From Ustilago trichophora (taxonomy: Eukaryota > Basidiomycota > Ustilaginomycetes > Ustilaginales > Ustilaginaceae), in contig OOIN01000030.1 in the NCBI GenBank assembly GCA_900323505.1, forward strand, positions 186,001 to 250,000: DNA of 64,000 nucleotides, given 5' to 3'. Positions 42,493 to 53,123 of the stretch are shown in pieces. The stretch's first letter is position 1; each line of letters starts with the position of its first letter. A program made the translations under genes and the position numbers. The notes below the pieces were generated by a model that was given only the letters and a program-made list of their open reading frames with translations, was not told the origin of the DNA and ran no database searches.

Positions 42493-42598
42493 CCGGACAT
42501 AGCTCAGTTGGAAGTAGCGATGGTTTGTAATTGGAAACCCTAATCCGGTATTAACGGAAAAGCACCATAGGTCGCCGGTTCGATTCCGGCTGTCCGGA
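42493..42598 (+). tRNA. tRNA-Tyr (anticodon GTA) with a 32-nt intron
   Basis: Acceptor arms CCGGACA (42493-42499) and TGTCCGG (42591-42597) pair perfectly, discriminator A at 42598. D stem GCTC/TAGC, anticodon stem ATGGT (42520-42524) with ACCAT (42564-42568), T arm GCCGG-TTCGATT-CCGGC (42574-42590). The loop reads TT-GTA-A, so the anticodon at 42527-42529 is GTA; the intron is 42531-42562, after position 37 as in all eukaryotic tRNA introns. The C1-G72 pair is a eukaryotic tyrosine identity feature. The mature form is 74 nt. A-box and B-box promoter elements are inside the gene. Confidence 0.96.
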
Positions 42599-43980
42599 CG
42601 CTTCCTTTTTTTTCCTGTTTTTTTGTTCTTGATTCTGGCCCACTTTCGTTGTCGGGTCACGCTTTTTTGTCACCTCTTTGCTTTGTGTGATAGGTAAAGG
42701 AGGTCGATTTGAACGATTCACATGTGTGCGATCTTTCTCGATATGCTGGCGCGTAAGAGGAGGATACTTACACGGCAAAAGCTGTGCAGGTTTTGGTTGC
42801 TGTGTTTCACTGGAAATAGAAATGCCGCCAGAAAATAAGGGTCTCGGAATCGAGCTCTAAAAAGAAAAGAAGGCGCAAGAGGACACCGAAAGCAACACGT
42901 TGGCCCCTGTGCGCGACATATCAAGGAGACAGAGAGAGACACGCGTGTCACGTTTGTGCAACTAAGACTGAGGGAGGCGCAATGTCACGGGCGTCAAGCT
43001 TAACTCGCTCGCTTAGTCCCAACGGTCTTGCTCTCTTTTTGGCTGCAATAGTGATTTTCAGACGATCTGGCCTGGAAAAAAAAGGGTTGAGACCATGCAG
43101 CAGCAGCAGCCGCACATGCCTTTGGCATGAACCATAGAAGAGTATCATGACTCCAGGTGGAAGTTGAGAAAAGAAACGGGGCGAAGAGTGCAAAACGGCG
43201 GAGGAAGTGCCGACAAGCGCTGGCGTCAACCGACAGCGCCGAGCGGCGTAACACTGCCGAGAAGCGTGAATCTCTCCTCCTCCACCATCACACACATTTC
43301 ATGCCAACACCCTTCTCTCTCTCAAAAAAAAAAAAGGAAGAAAGAGGTCTCATTCCGAGACGCAATCCATCGACCATCATCCTCCACCTCGCCACCTGCA
43401 ACGCTGAAGCTACACATTGACGGCACATAAAGAAGTAGCATCGGTGTCAACCATATCACCGTATCGGAGAGAAGCCGAAAGCCACTTCGGGCCAGTGCGG
43501 ATCCCAAAGCGACACTGTTCTTCCCACCATCGCAAGGGCCGAGCCCGACTGATTCTCGTCACTTGGTCACGACACAATCACGCGCAGCGACAACGAGCGG
43601 CCACAGCAAGACGACAAACGTGCGGTGCAGACCGCCTTCTTCAACGCCGTACTTCACTAGTTGATTGCGCTCAAGCCTTGCTCGCCTTGACCCCGCCACT
43701 CGGCTAACCACCTCAAAACCCCCACCACCCTCGTGTTTGCGTCCGGTACTCAATACGCCTGCATGCGCGACTCCCGAACTCACCACCTTCATCTTCTCAC
43801 GCTATCCACTTGCACAAGAGCGCCACTCGAAGCGTCGGGACAAGCACTAGCTGCTCGACCACACATCTATCTATAGCTTGTCAGTCACGTCGACGTCTAA
43901 AGCCTGCCTTCGCCTCGATCACGCTCCCAAGCTTCTTCCTCAAGCACGGCAACGGGCTCTGCCACGACAGCGCAACCAAT
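42599..43980. other. Intergenic upstream of the vezatin-like gene
   Basis: 1.4 kb without a convincing gene beyond the tRNA terminator. The 600 bases before the start codon are C/A-rich and probably promoter and leader; the downstream frame stays open for 57 codons upstream of its ATG but without another ATG. Confidence 0.55.
42606..42613 (+). terminator. RNA polymerase III terminator (T8)
   Basis: A run of eight T begins eight bases after the last tRNA base, the usual pol III stop signal; a second T8 run follows shortly. Confidence 0.85.
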
Positions 43981-46900
43981 ATGGCAGAGCAGGTCATCTT
44001 TGGAGGCTCACCCTTAGATCAATACTTGCGAGACGCTCACCAGCCAGACCAGCAGCCGTCTGTCGAGGATGACACGAGGAGTAACAACACACCAGAGCCC
44101 TCAACGCCAGGAGCTGCATCGTTTCGTGCTTCTACACCAGCCGGCACACCCGTAGCTCTGGCACGCAGCAGAGATACCGCGTCACCGGCGTCTGTCGTGT
44201 CCAATGGGTCCGCCTTCATTGATTCAACGCCGATACCTCCACCATCCGCCGCTCGCAACGGACCAGCAATGCCCTCGAGCAGCAATCAAGCTTCGTCTAC
44301 ACCAAGAATCGAACATGCACGCAGCTCGCATTCTCCTCAAGCAGCCACCGGAGCGTACATCGGCGCTACCGCCGTAACACCGTCATCCTCATCCTCGGCT
44401 GCCTTTTCGTCGCAGTTCACAGACACACTACGCGCTCTCATCCAGCGTTTCTTCTTGCCACTGGTCCTCATGATCGCTCAAGACGTCTTTGGTCTACGCC
44501 AAGCACATACAGCATCGACGATCTCAGGCCATCCCAGCCCGCAATTGAATGCGTACAAGTCGTATGCCCGAGCAGCTACCAACGAATCTTCGGACGAGGG
44601 CTCCACCAGCTTTGTCGAAAGATTCAAGTACGCCATCTGCTCGTCGTTCTTGCTTACACCTAGTCTTTCCATCTCCTTTTACGAGTCGAGTCCGCCCTTC
44701 CAGTCACAATCTCCGACTGCCGACCCAACTATCAAGGGCCAACCTTGGAGAAATCGAGTCAGCGGTCGTCGAGCAAGCACGACCCCTGTCTACAAACAAT
44801 GCTACGTGGAACCGGAGGATGCACTCGCATCAATACTGCCGTGCGGCCAGAGCCCAACAGCTGTCACAAACGAACGTCTACCAAGGCTCGACGCACAGGG
44901 CCGCACAGCTCGTAATGCCGCTCTCCTCTCTGCGATTTTCCTCCTTCCACCTATCAGCAAGTCGTGGCAGCTATGGTTCTCTTCCTTACTTCTGATCGCT
45001 TCCTTGACCTGGGGCTTCATCCTCTTCCTCGGCCATAGTTCGCTAGACGACAGGATACACTTTACTCTCTCACACAAAGCCTCGCCTACCGCGTTGACAT
45101 CAGCCACCTCTTTGCGTGCCTTGCGCACTACAAACGAACTTGGCGAATCGGAAAAGGCAGCTTTGCAACGCTCAGTCCTCACGGATGTTTCGAGTCTGAT
45201 CAAAGCCGCACAACGCTTCGACGTCTCGATCAACAAGGCCATCAGTGCCATTCAAGAGGTCGAGATCGTCTCGCGCGGATACAAGCTCACACATCCTCTT
45301 CCGCCCATCTCAAGGATCGAAGCCGCTTCCGCTCAGTCATCCAACTGGTCTAATCTGACTTCATCACCTCGACAGCGCCGGTCCATGGTCGCGTCCTTTG
45401 TCCCCGCGACCGGAAAGCTTGCACGTTCCCTCTCAGGCGGAGGCAATGGTGCTCCCACCATCAAGAGGCACACCCAACGCCCCCTGTCTTTGACACTATC
45501 CAACGGCCGAGCATCGCCATTGGATCGAACTTCAGGACGTGCATCGCCAGCTGCGTTCGCCGAAGCAGGCGATGTGGACCTCAACCAGCGTCTGCTCGCT
45601 GAACAGAGCGACGTTGCCCTTGCTGCCGGCAGATCCGCACCCCAGAGGCTGGTCGAGCTGCGAAAGTGCCTTGTTCTGGCACTGGATGATGTTGGCGCCG
45701 CCTGCACCTCGTCCACTGCCTCGCTGCAGATGCTGGCTGATGCCGAAGAATTGGCGCTGCTTCAAGACCTGTATGCTTTGGACGCCACATCGCAAGATGA
45801 CGCCAACGATGCAGACGCTGACGTCGACGCCTCCCATGCGTGGTCGAACGGCGATACCTCAGCTCTGTCAGAGGGCTCTCCCGACCTCGAGCAGGATCGC
45901 AAGGCATGGGTTGCCACCACTCCACGCAACTTTGGCAGCAACGTCCGCTCAGCCGACGTATCTGCCTTCTCCGACATCGCATGGCGCCCAGAGTACAGCC
46001 CGCAGACGGGATCACATCACAAGAGACTCTCGCTCATCTCGGACGGTGGCTCAGTTCTAGACCGACAACCGCGAGCCACTTCCTCCCTGTCTCGCCGCAG
46101 CAGCCTGGTCTCGGAATCCGGCAACATCGGCGCCTACCGATCCCCTCGTTTCAATTACGTCTCGGACAAGTCGGCGACGCCGTCTGGACCCAACGAGTCA
46201 GCTGCCGCAAAGCGACTTAGCTACATCTCGAACTCTTCCGTTGCCACCGGCTCGCTCGACACTCGTTCCCCCGTGATGCGCAACTCGTCGATTGTATCTT
46301 CGACCTTCTCGCCGCCCCACTCTTCCGTTCAGACCTACTCGGCTGCCACCAGTCCGCAGTCCAGAGCAACCAAGCGCAGCTCCATCCTCGGACCCAACTC
46401 GATCTTTGCCCAGATCGACACCTCGATTCCGGCGTTGGGCAAGCCCGAGCCCGCAGACCCACTGTCGCTTCTCAGCATCAAGGCCAAATTCGAGTGGATG
46501 CACAGGGCTCGACGACGCTGGCTCTGCCATCTGCTTGCGCTTCGTCTGACAATGGATGGAGACATCTCGCTGGCGGATGAAGTCAGTATGCCATGTGACG
46601 AGTACTGGACGGCGGCTCGCTCGACGATCGAATCACTCAGATCGACCTTGGTCGTGGAGGACAAGTCTGTCACCGAGATGGTCGCTAAAGAGATGGGTGC
46701 CGATTTCTTCACGGGCTCCAAAGCCGATGCCACCTCTACCATGAGTGACAAGAACGTCCGTGCTGAATCTCGGAATGGACTTCTGGCGGTGCCTACCGGT
46801 GAAGCTGGTTCGGTCGCGGGACATCCAGGCATTGAAGATCGACTACATGCCATGATGCTTTCTCTGCGTTCGCTGCAGTCCAAGATTCGCGTGTGCGCCG

Positions 46901-48258
46901 AGGATATCCGTGTCAAAGCCCCTCCCGGTCTGCACGGCATTGACGATGAATCATCCAGCAGCAAAAAGGACAAACCTGCACAAAACCGATTCGACGACGC
47001 AGCTGCTACCCCTTTGCAGCTGGAAAAGACGCTCGAGTCGATGCGCGACGATCTGCTCGGCCTATCGGCTGAATGGGAGGCAACTGTCAAGCTGGTTCAC
47101 AAGGAGAAGCGCCGATCGCCCAGTCCCCATCTGAGCACTGATGCTGAAAGCGATGTAGCCAAAGCCAATGCTGCTCGTGATCTCGAGTCGCCCTTGGAAG
47201 CAGATGAGGATGCTGCGGCTTCTCCGCATGGGCAGAATGGCGACGATCATCTGGCCGAAGACGGTGGAATGCAGCTGCGAGGAGGTCAAGCCAGCGATGA
47301 TGAGGATGACGACGATACAGATCTTGCAGAGCTACTTTTACGATCGACCTCGCCCAACTCTCTCCCACCACCTGGTCTCGAACAGGTGTTCGAGAGCATT
47401 GCAGGTCTCGCTGGACTATCGCGCCTCGAGGTGGATGGAAAGAAGCTGACCCGTGCGGAACGTATCGAACAAGCTCGCCGTCAGAGGCAGCTCGAACAGG
47501 ACAAGCAGGCCAGCGAGAAGGCTTCTCATCAACACACAATGGACCCCTCTGGGATGATGTCGGAGCTGAGCGATGTGATTCAATCTCGCAAAGCTATTCG
47601 TGAGCAACGTCACCATTCAGCAATGCCGGGAGCTGGAGTTCTTGCATGGCAACAAGCATCCGCACAGTCGACGGACCAGCCAGCTTTGGCACTGGGGTCA
47701 CCACTGGACCTGGGACCCGCCGGACAGGAAGGCGTCTTTGGAGCCTCACATAGCTACAGTGTCGTTGTTGACGATCAAGCAGTCCCCCGACGATCACTTT
47801 CCTCTCTGGACCTGGCTCGAGCTCGTGCCTTGCAAACTTTGGAATCACGTAGTCCCTCTGTAGCATCCTCAAATGCGTCTCTTTCGTTTGAGAGTAGAGA
47901 CGAGAATCAGCCTCGCCTATCTGCAGAGGAAGACTTTACCTTCGAGCCTACAGCGTTGGAGTCTGTCCCCGAGGATGAGGCCGCCACAGCTTTGGCGGCA
48001 AACGGAAACACAGCATCGATACTGCCGCTAGAATCACCTTCGACAACCACGTGGGATTCAACTTCGCGAAAGTCGACACCAAAGGCTTCCCACGCACCTC
48101 TATCCATCAGCAGTGCGGCGGGTGAAGCGACCCCAGGACCAGACAGCCCCTTTGACCTAGGTGCACAGGTGGCCGCCTATGCGCGGCGCCAGAAGGCGGC
48201 AAAGGCTCAAGCTGCTGCTGCTCTACAAGCTTCGGGATCAGATTCTAGTTTGTCTTGA
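43981..48258 (+). CDS. Vezatin / Inp2-like myosin-binding membrane protein
   Basis: 1425 residues, intronless, from the first in-frame ATG at 43981 to TGA at 48256-48258. After a disordered N-terminus, residues about 215-350 include SFVERFKYAICSSF and a hydrophobic pair (ALLSAIFLLPPISKSW, LWFSSLLLIASLTWGFILF). Residues about 400-445 carry the typical vezatin-family stretch INKAISAIQEVEIVSRGY followed by HPLPPISRIE. This fits the Pfam vezatin family (once named myosin-binding motif of peroxisomes), to which yeast Inp2 belongs; Inp2 is the peroxisomal receptor for the class V myosin Myo2. A conserved helical part (KFEWMHRARRRWLCHLLALR) lies near 830-855; the C-terminal 400 residues are acidic, Ser-rich, with a coiled-coil-like RAERIEQARRQRQLEQDKQ segment. 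Role in moving peroxisomes or other membranes on actin is inferred from the family. Confidence 0.82.
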   Translation: MAEQVIFGGSPLDQYLRDAHQPDQQPSVEDDTRSNNTPEPSTPGAASFRASTPAGTPVALARSRDTASPASVVSNGSAFIDSTPIPPPSAARNGPAMPSSSNQASSTPRIEHARSSHSPQAATGAYIGATAVTPSSSSSAAFSSQFTDTLRALIQRFFLPLVLMIAQDVFGLRQAHTASTISGHPSPQLNAYKSYARAATNESSDEGSTSFVERFKYAICSSFLLTPSLSISFYESSPPFQSQSPTADPTIKGQPWRNRVSGRRASTTPVYKQCYVEPEDALASILPCGQSPTAVTNERLPRLDAQGRTARNAALLSAIFLLPPISKSWQLWFSSLLLIASLTWGFILFLGHSSLDDRIHFTLSHKASPTALTSATSLRALRTTNELGESEKAALQRSVLTDVSSLIKAAQRFDVSINKAISAIQEVEIVSRGYKLTHPLPPISRIEAASAQSSNWSNLTSSPRQRRSMVASFVPATGKLARSLSGGGNGAPTIKRHTQRPLSLTLSNGRASPLDRTSGRASPAAFAEAGDVDLNQRLLAEQSDVALAAGRSAPQRLVELRKCLVLALDDVGAACTSSTASLQMLADAEELALLQDLYALDATSQDDANDADADVDASHAWSNGDTSALSEGSPDLEQDRKAWVATTPRNFGSNVRSADVSAFSDIAWRPEYSPQTGSHHKRLSLISDGGSVLDRQPRATSSLSRRSSLVSESGNIGAYRSPRFNYVSDKSATPSGPNESAAAKRLSYISNSSVATGSLDTRSPVMRNSSIVSSTFSPPHSSVQTYSAATSPQSRATKRSSILGPNSIFAQIDTSIPALGKPEPADPLSLLSIKAKFEWMHRARRRWLCHLLALRLTMDGDISLADEVSMPCDEYWTAARSTIESLRSTLVVEDKSVTEMVAKEMGADFFTGSKADATSTMSDKNVRAESRNGLLAVPTGEAGSVAGHPGIEDRLHAMMLSLRSLQSKIRVCAEDIRVKAPPGLHGIDDESSSSKKDKPAQNRFDDAAATPLQLEKTLESMRDDLLGLSAEWEATVKLVHKEKRRSPSPHLSTDAESDVAKANAARDLESPLEADEDAAASPHGQNGDDHLAEDGGMQLRGGQASDDEDDDDTDLAELLLRSTSPNSLPPPGLEQVFESIAGLAGLSRLEVDGKKLTRAERIEQARRQRQLEQDKQASEKASHQHTMDPSGMMSELSDVIQSRKAIREQRHHSAMPGAGVLAWQQASAQSTDQPALALGSPLDLGPAGQEGVFGASHSYSVVVDDQAVPRRSLSSLDLARARALQTLESRSPSVASSNASLSFESRDENQPRLSAEEDFTFEPTALESVPEDEAATALAANGNTASILPLESPSTTTWDSTSRKSTPKASHAPLSISSAAGEATPGPDSPFDLGAQVAAYARRQKAAKAQAAAALQASGSDSSLS

Positions 48259-48559
48259 CAGGTGCAATAGCCCGAATCGGGGTACCTGTGACTTTCTTTT
48301 TATATTATCTTGCTCTTGATAGTGTCACTCGTTAATCTTATTAAGTTATGGACCTTGTTTACTGCCCAGGTTTGCTTTTGGACGTGGTTATAATTGTGTC
48401 AAGCGTCATCAATCATCCGCTCATGGAATCATCAAAGTGTCGCTCTGAATTGTCGACGTACACACTCGGGCCAGAGATGACCAGCTCTGAATGGAAGAAA
48501 AGTGGACCCGGTGAGTTATGCTATGTATAAAGTACAGGTATGTTTGGGGAGTTACATTC
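48259..48559. other. Convergent 3' region
   Basis: 300 bases between two convergent genes, A/T-rich, consistent with two short 3' untranslated regions. Nothing else seen. Confidence 0.6.
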
Positions 48560-49369
48560 TTAGTTGGGTTGGATGTGAATGTCTTCGATCCTCAGACGGG
48601 TGTAAGGCTGTTTGTGCTGGACTGTCTTTTTGTAGCCCTTTCTGCGTTTCTTTTTGACAATCTTTTCGAGGGCGCCCTTTGTGTTTTCGGTGACGACGGC
48701 GGTGATTTTGACGGTGGAAGGAGGTAGGCTTGCACCGATGTGTGCGAGACCGTTGGGGAGTAAGCGGGATGACCAGGTGTTTGCGAGGGGCAGTAGAGGG
48801 CTTCTGGTTTCTTCTTGTGCCAGTCTTGTAAAAAGACGTCTTGATTGTGGAGCTACTGCCGGGGAGACTCCGTGCAGGGTTGCTGCTGCTACTGCTGAGG
48901 AGGAAGTGGAGGATGAAGAGGAGGTGAGGTCTACGGCGGTGGAGATGCGTCGAGTGTTCAGAGTGTCTTGAGCACGAAGGGTGTAATCGCGCGAACCGAT
49001 TTCGTGAACTTTGTCAAGAACGAGAACGTCTCCCACTTGAACATCTTTCAGTCGAGGTACGGTGACAAGGTCTCCTTTAGCAACGAGGTAGGTTCGACCC
49101 GTGATAGAGGCAACGGCGTAGTGATTGGGTTGCGATTTGAGCAATGACAAAGCGCTCTCGTTTGACGTGACGGAGGATGGCAAAATTTGAGACGATGTAG
49201 ATGCTGTTGCCGATGCCGATGCTGTTCCCGAGGAAGAAGAAGAGGAAGAGGAGGATGACGAGCTGAAGTTGCGAGTCGAGATAAAGGAGACAACGGGGGA
49301 GACTTGTTTGGCTTTGCCTTTGAGAGCGGCGTTGGTCACCGCCGAAAGCGATGTACGCAGAGTATTCAT
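48560..49369 (-). CDS. MRPL21: Mitochondrial large-subunit ribosomal protein bL21m
   Basis: 269 residues from ATG at 49369 (MNTLRTSLSA) to TAA at 48560; the frame upstream has no ATG. The N-terminus is basic and hydroxylated with FISTRNFSSS, a typical mitochondrial presequence with an R-x-F cleavage context, followed by a poly-Ser run. Residues about 80-140 (HYAVASITGRTYLVAKGD, VQVGDVLVLDKVHEIGSRDYTL) and about 215-262 (ITAVVTENTKGALEKIVKKK, RRKGYKK) are the two halves of the bacterial L21 fold, separated by a Ser/Ala-rich insertion of about 70 residues. It would bind 21S rRNA in the mitochondrial large subunit (yeast counterpart Mrpl49). Divergently arranged with ATP1, another mitochondrial gene. 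Confidence 0.93.
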   Translation of the reverse strand: MNTLRTSLSAVTNAALKGKAKQVSPVVSFISTRNFSSSSSSSSSSSSGTASASATASTSSQILPSSVTSNESALSLLKSQPNHYAVASITGRTYLVAKGDLVTVPRLKDVQVGDVLVLDKVHEIGSRDYTLRAQDTLNTRRISTAVDLTSSSSSTSSSAVAAATLHGVSPAVAPQSRRLFTRLAQEETRSPLLPLANTWSSRLLPNGLAHIGASLPPSTVKITAVVTENTKGALEKIVKKKRRKGYKKTVQHKQPYTRLRIEDIHIQPN

Positions 49370-50675
49370 CCTTGCGCCTATGTCCAGTTGGGGATGATGA
49401 AGATGATGTAGGGTTGATGAACAGATGATGTCCAAGCTCGTATGCTGATCGTGTGTCAAGTGTCAAAAAAGTGCAGTTGCTGGGAAATTTAGACAGTCGA
49501 GGCAGGGACTTCTTCCACTCGCACGATAGCCCGATTTCCACTTCTTTTTTTTTGCTTTTTTCCAGAGCTGACCATGTCAAACAAAGCCTTTATGTTGAAG
49601 TGATCGGCTTTACTTGTATGAAAGGTAGAGTCTCTTCGCAATTGTGTGCATCGTTAACATTCCTTTGCATCAGGCTCTGATTAGCAGCTCGATCAAACAT
49701 AGGGACATGTTTCCTGATCTTCAAGCACATTCAACAGCGGTGGGAGGTGGCCAAGGAAGATACGCAGAAGAGGTATTGCTGAATCGCGGTCAGGCCGGGA
49801 GAGGCAGGCAGAGAGCGTGGTGAGAGGCTGGCTATCGGTTGAGGACGGAACGGCCTTCTCTTCCCTCTTTTCGGTGAGGAGCTCTTCGATGATCGAGGCG
49901 GCCCGCGCGCGAGAGAACCCAAGAGGTCGCTGCTGTTCACTCACACACCTCTGTGGGATTCACTCGGATCCGTGTGGATACAAATCGAATACCAGATCTT
50001 CTCACTTGAAAGGCCAACATTTACACCATTTTCGAAATCCAAAGCCTGTTTGTATTGAAATTAAATTCCTTCCAAGTGGAACCTTGAAATTCTTTGCTCC
50101 GGCCATTGAATCGACAATACCTTTGTAGTTTGAATTCAAAGAGGAAAAAAGAGCAAGAGGGAACGTTTCTGGTTGAATGATCCGACCAATCCGCTCTTGG
50201 AGATGTTCTGATCCTGGCCTTTCACTGCTCCAGTGCCTCTTGAAATTCAAAAAGATCGAGAAAACAGCTAGACAGAGGAGAAAGATGGGATTTTTGCTTT
50301 CCAAAAAGGATCCATCGTCTGTGCTTTGCACGCAAACCAAAAAGAGGATGAGCGACAGAGCGTTTTTGCCCCAACCTCGTAGTCGAGGGAGAGAGACAGA
50401 GAGAGGGACACAGAGAGAGAGAGAGTGTGTGTGTGTGTGTCTGTATGTGTGTGTGGTTGTGTGCCAGTTCAGTTCTGTCTTCCGGTCTCTGGCAAGTTCG
50501 TCGTCGTCTCACTTGTTGCTGGCTTTGCCCGCGCCGCACTCGTTCGCTCTGTTTGCAAAGGGAGATTCTTCTCACTCCTTCCGCCTTCTCCTTTCCTTCC
50601 TCATCCGCTTCTCCTCACCACCTCTCACACCACCTTTCCCCTTTCAACATCGTCCCCACTTTCGTAGTAGCCGCG
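49370..50675. promoter_or_regulatory. Shared upstream region of MRPL21 and ATP1
   Basis: 1.3 kb between divergent start codons of two nuclear genes for mitochondrial proteins. Close to ATP1 lies a GA tract followed by a GT-rich tract (about 50399-50455) and a pyrimidine-rich leader; no coding sequence recognised. Treating it as a bidirectional promoter is an inference from layout only. Confidence 0.5.
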
Positions 50676-53123
50676 ATGCTTGCTCGTTCCGCCGGCATTG
50701 CCACCGCCAACCTCGCCCGATCGGCCGCCGTCCCCGTGGTACGTATTTCCCCCCCCTTTCTTCTCGCCAGCGACAGACAATGGATGATGTATGGAAGACA
50801 AGACTGGGAGGCCAAAGCGGGCAATAAACATGGTCCACCAATGATCACTCCATCGACATCATCGACGCAGCAAGGAAGGGTATCACAATCATCAGCACAC
50901 TCTTGCACGATCAGAAACATGATGGGATTGGCAGTGCGGCTCGTCACTGCTTAGGCTTTAAAGGGGACATCGTCCAACTTCCCCTGATGCATGAGGTCTT
51001 GGTCTGGCTTTCAGAGACCATCTTGCCTACTTGCTTGGCTGTTCCTGCACTATTGTCTTCGCTCGCTATCAACACTACATTTATTTGTTCGAGATCACCG
51101 CTGCCAACGTCATTGGAAGATTTGGGAATGCTAGCACGACGAAGCAAGGTTGTCTCGCCCAACCTTCTCACCATCATCCGCTTTTCTTCTCACTAAAGGC
51201 AACGGTACATCCGCAGACCGTCAAACATGCCCAATCCTCCAGCTTGCTTCTATTAAATCACATGTCTTCAACGGCACCGACACCCGACAGTCGCTCGGAT
51301 CATCCGTCGTCTGGAGCCAGCTTACTAACTTTTGTTTTTGTGCTTCACTCACTTCCCATTACTTGAATACAACAGGCCCGCCGATCGGTTGCCAACGCCG
51401 TCCGCACCTACGCCACCGCCAAGCCTGGTAAGTTTTCATCACCTTGGCTATGAGGCACGCACTCCACCATCATAAGTCAACAAATTGCTGACTATTGTCA
51501 AATTCTTTTCACGCCTTCCATCATATCACTTCCCCTTCGATCATTTACGACACTTCCATCACCTGCCCTTGCTCTTCCTATTTTTTTTTTCTCTTCACAA
51601 TAACAGCCGCTTCCGAGGTCAGCTCCATCCTTGAGCAGCGCATCTCTGGCGCTTCCGCTGGCGGTGATGTCCAGGAGACCGGCCGTGTCCTCACCATTGG
51701 TGACGGTATCGCCCGTGTCTACGGTCTCCGCAACGTCATGGCCGAGGAGATGGTTGAGTTCTCCTCCGGTGTCCGCGGCATGTGCCTCAACCTCGAGGCC
51801 GACAACGTCGGTGTCTCGATTTTCGGTTCCGACCGACTCATCCGTGAGGGTGATACCGTCAAGCGTACCGGCCAGATTGTCGACGTTCCCGTCGGCCCCA
51901 ACATGCTCGGCCGTGTCGTCGACGCCCTCGGTAACCCCATCGACGGCAAGGGACCCATCGAGGCCGCTGAGCGTCGCCGTGCCTCGCTCAAGGCTCCCGG
52001 TATTCTCCCCCGTCAGTCGGTCAACCAGCCCATGCAGACCGGTATCAAGCCCATCGACGCCATGGTTCCCATTGGCCGAGGTCAGCGTGAGTTGATCATT
52101 GGTGACCGTCAGACCGGTAAGACCGCTGTCGCCATCGACACCATCCTCAACCAGAAGCGATGGAACGACGGCCAGGACGAGGACAAGAAGCTCTACTGTG
52201 TCTACGTCGCCGTCGGTCAGAAGCGATCCACCGTCGCTCAGCTCGTCAAGGTCCTCGAGGAGAACGACGCCATGAAGTACACCATCATCGTCGCCGCCAC
52301 CGCCTCGGAGGCCGCTCCCCTTCAGTACCTTGCTCCCTTCTCGGGTTGTGCTATCGGCGAGTGGTTCCGTGACAACGGCCGCCACGCCCTCATCATCTAC
52401 GATGACTTGTCCAAGCAGGCCGTCGCCTACCGTCAGATGTCTCTTCTCCTCCGTCGTCCCCCCGGTCGTGAGGCTTACCCCGGTGACGTTTTCTACCTCC
52501 ACTCTCGTCTGCTTGAGCGTGCCGCCAAGATGAACAAGACCCACGGTGGTGGATCGCTCACTGCCCTCCCCGTCATTGAGACCCAGGGTGGTGATGTGTC
52601 TGCTTTCATTCCCACCAACGTCATTTCCATTACCGACGGTCAGGTCTACCTCGAGTCTGAGCTCTTCTTCAAGGGTATCCGACCCGCTATCAACGTCGGT
52701 CTTTCCGTCTCGCGTGTCGGTTCCGCCGCCCAGTCGAAGCTCTACAAGTCGGTCTCTGGTTCGCTCAAGCTCTCGCTCGCCCAGTACCGTGAGCTTGCCG
52801 CTTTCGCCCAGTTCGGTTCCGACTTGGACGCTGCCACCCGTGCCACCCTCAACCGTGGTGTCCGGCTTGTGGAGCTGCTCAAGCAGCCCCAGTTCGTGCC
52901 CATGGCCACCGAGGTCCAGATCCCCATCATCTACGCCGGTGTCAACGGTCTCGTCGACGAGATCCCCGCTGACCGCATCGTCGAGTGGGAGAACTCGTTC
53001 CGTGAGAAGCTCTCGACCGAGGATGCTCTCCTTTCGGAGATCGCCAAGGGTGTCCCCAGCGAGGAGCTCTTCAAGAAGATGAAGACCCTCATCACTGAGC
53101 ACGTTAAGGGTTTCCTTGCCTAA
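50676..53123 (+). CDS. ATP1: Mitochondrial F1-ATP synthase alpha subunit
   Basis: Three exons: 50676-50738, 51376-51427 and 51607-53123, 543 residues. Introns start GTACGT and GTAAGT and end ACAG; phases 0 and 1 agree. Exons 1 and 2 encode the presequence ([16 protein letters not shown]... and [16 protein letters not shown]), Arg/Ala-rich without acids. Exon 3 starts with the mature part ([12 protein letters not shown]) and contains the Walker A motif GDRQTGKT at 204-211, the QKRSTVAQ block and the characteristic C-terminal alpha-subunit helices. The protein is the non-catalytic nucleotide-binding subunit of complex V in the mitochondrial matrix. Codon bias is extreme (nearly all C-ending), as expected for an abundant protein. 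Family length and motifs are complete, so only the exact first exon could be debated. Confidence 0.97.

Noticed and set aside
42478..42660. Minus-strand frame reading RNRTGDLW
   Set aside because: This is the well-known false frame across the T-arm of a tRNA gene; the tRNA-Tyr explains it.
51498..53102. 534-codon open frame antisense to ATP1
   Set aside because: A shadow of the extreme codon bias of ATP1; the translation is Gly/Thr/Leu/Asp low-complexity.
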